This document shows positions 7,140 to 8,762 of a stretch of 8,762 nucleotides of DNA, in pieces. Every line of letters begins with the position of its first letter. The first letter of the stretch is position 1. Below the pieces are notes generated by a model. The model saw only the letters and a program-made list of their open reading frames with translations. It was not told where the DNA came from and made no database searches. The stretch is from an uncultured Thalassolituus sp. (GTDB lineage: Bacteria; Pseudomonadota; Gammaproteobacteria; Pseudomonadales; Oceanobacteraceae), in contig CAJXIT010000137.1 in NCBI GenBank assembly GCA_913054055.1, positions 1-8,762 on the forward strand. Direction: 5' to 3'. The translations under genes were made by a program, and so were the position numbers.

Positions 7140-7265
7140 TTTGATTCTCCAAAGATTTAAGTTTTTTACCAGGCTTGTTTGCCATGTAATATATATTGCG
7201 AAGACGATGCCAACTTTGACAATAATTAAGCAACCAGTATTGATGGGGGCATGCAGCAGAAATAA

Positions 7266-7293
7266 AATATAAATTAAAATTTTTTCGTAACAA
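7266..7293 (-). promoter_or_regulatory. Candidate promoter of the 147-residue secreted-protein gene, with long leader
   Basis: On the minus strand TTGTTA (7288-7293) and TATATT (7266-7271) are separated by 16 bases of A/T-rich sequence. TATTTT with an 18-base spacer is an alternative -10. Transcription would begin near 7259, leaving a leader of about 120 bases before the ATG at 7139. I see no recognisable riboswitch in that leader (7140-7259). The -35 box overlaps the last GTAAC-type motif of the adjoining repeat cluster. Confidence 0.45.
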
Positions 7294-7343
7294 AATACCG
7301 TAACCTTGTATCAAGGTTACATGTTTGATACGTAACATGTTAC
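7286..7343. repeat. Cluster of GTAAC/GTTAC dyads, probable complex operator
   Basis: Five copies of GTAAC or its complement lie within 58 bases: 7287-7291, 7300-7304, 7316-7320 (inverted), 7332-7336 and 7339-7343 (inverted). They form a perfect dyad, GTAACCTTG-TAT-CAAGGTTAC (arms 7300-7308 and 7312-7320), and a perfect 12-base palindrome, GTAACATGTTAC (7332-7343). A third pair, GTATCAA (7308-7314) and TTGATAC (7325-7331), bridges the two. The cluster lies directly upstream of the candidate promoter of the small secreted-protein gene, as expected of a multi-site regulator region. The regulator is unknown. The central ACCTTG-N3-CAAGGT recalls MerR-family dyads, but the promoter spacing does not fit that model. 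Confidence 0.6.
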
Positions 7344-7386
7344 AAATAAAAAACAGCCAAATAAAATAAATGATCAAGCAATAAAA

Positions 7387-7414
7387 AAGCCCCTTTGAAT
7401 CATCAAAGGGGCTT
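7387..7414 (-). terminator. Strong intrinsic terminator of the LruC-type gene
   Basis: A perfect 12-base stem (AAGCCCCTTTGA and TCAAAGGGGCTT) with a 4-base loop is followed on the minus strand by six T residues. It lies 17 bases past the stop at 7432. It separates this gene from the paralogous gene transcribed in the same direction. Confidence 0.93.
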
Positions 7415-7431
7415 CATAATAAAAGTTAATA

Positions 7432-8754
7432 TTACTCAGCAGCTTGCAAAATACTTTCTACTTTATCTTTATCTACCACAATTCCGTCAGTAGTGGTTGG
7501 AGACAAATACCAATGCTCGGCAGCATAGCTTAACTCTTCACTCTCACCGGCTAACCAAGCTCTGTATTCTTCAAACAAAGGATAGGCATCATCAATGTGC
7601 TGACGCTCCAATGGCCACTGCCATGAATCAGGTACAATCAAACCAAACGGGTAACCATTAGTGTCAATCATGCCATCCGATTGATTCACCGTATATAAAT
7701 CAATATCCTTATTGGTGTTTTTCACATTCAAATAAATCCGATAGCTATCATCTCCAATCATCCCCCTGTCATCAAATAAATTTAATTCAGGCTTAGCCGA
7801 AGAAATTTCGATATCTGTTTTCCATAATGGTGATGTCACGATATCGTTATCATACACATTAGCAAAGCCATCCAGGGTGGTTCTTGTATTGTAAAACAAG
7901 GTCACATCTCGCTTATCCTTGGTATAGTACTTATCAATTTCTTCACCGTTTCCCATATTGGTATAAGTTGCTTTCACAACCGCATCCCCATAAAACATTT
8001 CATCTGTAATTGCAGTAATATTTTGAGAGTTCCAAATTTCACCATTTAAATCCAAGTGCGCAGAGTGATTATAACCAGCCCCCCTGGCAACCGGTAAAAA
8101 ACTCATATTAATGGTTTCTAATTCACCTGATGCGTTGTAAGACTCTGTTGATTGAAATGCCATGACAAAATCATTGTAATCTGCATCACCCGGACTTGGA
8201 TAAAGGTCTTCATAAGCAATGAATGCCCAGCTAGAGGATTCAACTGGACGTGTTATTGCCTGCTGACCACAGCCACCATCAACACCTAAATTAGGTAATA
8301 CCGTTAAAAAAACCGTAGTGGAATAAGCACCTGCTAATTGTGATGAAATATTGCCTAACTGAGCCAAGCCCGTGAATGCATGACTGCTACTATGAATTTC
8401 ATTATTAGGTGTGGAGTAAGTATGTAATTGTCCGTCGATCAAATAAAACGTATTAATTTCATAACCTGAATAAGACATAGGATTGGACGATGCCACCATT
8501 GTAACGCCACCATTAGATTCCAATGTGAATTCGTCTGTAGCTTGATATATAGTCCCTGCCGCCCCATCTAAACCTGTAGGGGTAAGCGATAAATTATCCA
8601 GCCCATTCACGCTTGCCTGTAGACCTACCGTCATACAGACAATGGCATCATCATCAATATCGGCCGCACTCAAATTTCCAAAATTTTGCCCATAACTCGA
8701 AAGTGAAGAAAGCGAAATAATAGCAATGACTAATTTATTTCTTTTAAAGTACAT
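7432..8754 (-). CDS. Secreted LruC/DUF4842-domain protein with N-terminal paralogous domain
   Basis: A 440-residue exported protein. A basic start (MYFKRNK) and hydrophobic stretch (8-20) form a Sec signal peptide, probably cut around 22-23. Domain 1 (about 30-153) repeats the neighbour's landmarks: VGLQASVNGLDNLSL, FTLESNG, HSSSH and LGNISSQLAGAYS. Region 2 (about 174-420) resembles LruC/DUF4842 proteins. It opens with AYEDLYPSPGDADYNDFVM (180-198), whose acidic Asp/Asn cluster may bind Ca2+, and ends with NGYPFGLIVPDSWQWPLE, an IDDAYPLFEEYRAWL helix and HWYLSP. LruC was named from a Leptospira outer-membrane lipoprotein; the molecular role is not established. The mature protein has only two Cys, 40 and 162, bracketing domain 1, which could form a disulfide. 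There is no lipobox, so it is soluble or surface-associated rather than a lipoprotein. The frame stays open for the last 8 bases to the window edge, but the signal peptide supports this ATG. Its promoter is outside the window. Confidence 0.85.
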   Translation of the reverse strand: MYFKRNKLVIAIISLSSLSSYGQNFGNLSAADIDDDAIVCMTVGLQASVNGLDNLSLTPTGLDGAAGTIYQATDEFTLESNGGVTMVASSNPMSYSGYEINTFYLIDGQLHTYSTPNNEIHSSSHAFTGLAQLGNISSQLAGAYSTTVFLTVLPNLGVDGGCGQQAITRPVESSSWAFIAYEDLYPSPGDADYNDFVMAFQSTESYNASGELETINMSFLPVARGAGYNHSAHLDLNGEIWNSQNITAITDEMFYGDAVVKATYTNMGNGEEIDKYYTKDKRDVTLFYNTRTTLDGFANVYDNDIVTSPLWKTDIEISSAKPELNLFDDRGMIGDDSYRIYLNVKNTNKDIDLYTVNQSDGMIDTNGYPFGLIVPDSWQWPLERQHIDDAYPLFEEYRAWLAGESEELSYAAEHWYLSPTTTDGIVVDKDKVESILQAAE

Positions 8755-8762
8755 GCTTAGCC

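Noticed and set aside
7170..7190. GGCAAAC and AAGCCTGG in the leader, reminiscent of a c-di-GMP (GEMM) riboswitch
   Set aside because: The conserved core order and the second stem of that riboswitch are missing.
7126..7377. An 83-residue minus-strand open frame upstream of the small secreted-protein gene
   Set aside because: It covers the promoter, the dyad cluster and the leader, overlaps the start of the secreted-protein gene out of frame, has mixed low-complexity composition and no recognisable domain.

Overview
The window looks like the chromosome of a marine-type gammaproteobacterium. The evidence is the sodium-pumping oxaloacetate decarboxylase operon in oadG-oadA-oadB order, a DusC-type tRNA dihydrouridine synthase, a 7TMR-DISM-like hybrid histidine kinase and secreted LruC-domain proteins. 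The genus cannot be fixed from this stretch. No mobile element, CRISPR array, tRNA or rRNA was found.

Layout. (1) Positions 2-1723, plus strand: the 3' part of a membrane hybrid histidine kinase. Its reading frame stays open to the left edge, so the real start lies outside the window. (2) Positions 1845-1874: a terminator hairpin between this gene and the oad operon, which converge. (3) Positions 1903-5323, minus strand: oadG, oadA and oadB, transcribed right to left. The biotinylated alpha subunit OadA takes CO2 from oxaloacetate, OadG anchors it, and the integral-membrane OadB releases the CO2 and exports Na+. (4) Positions 5324-5621: a divergent regulatory region shared with dusC. It contains several perfect inverted repeats, one lying over the likely oad -10 box. 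(5) Positions 5622-6635, plus strand: dusC, with an unusual insertion right after the catalytic cysteine. (6) Positions 6651-6670: a hairpin terminator between dusC and the next, converging gene. (7) Positions 6696-8754, minus strand: two secreted proteins. The 147-residue one is essentially a single domain. The 440-residue one carries the same domain at its N-terminus, followed by an LruC/DUF4842-like region. Between them are a strong terminator, a dense cluster of GTAAC-type dyads and a promoter with a long leader.

The oad operon and dusC look like well-conserved housekeeping genes. The secreted pair is the most accessory-looking and least explained part. The two proteins share a domain that I could not name with confidence, and the small gene has an elaborate upstream region. 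This suggests regulated surface or matrix proteins, but no function is shown by the sequence.
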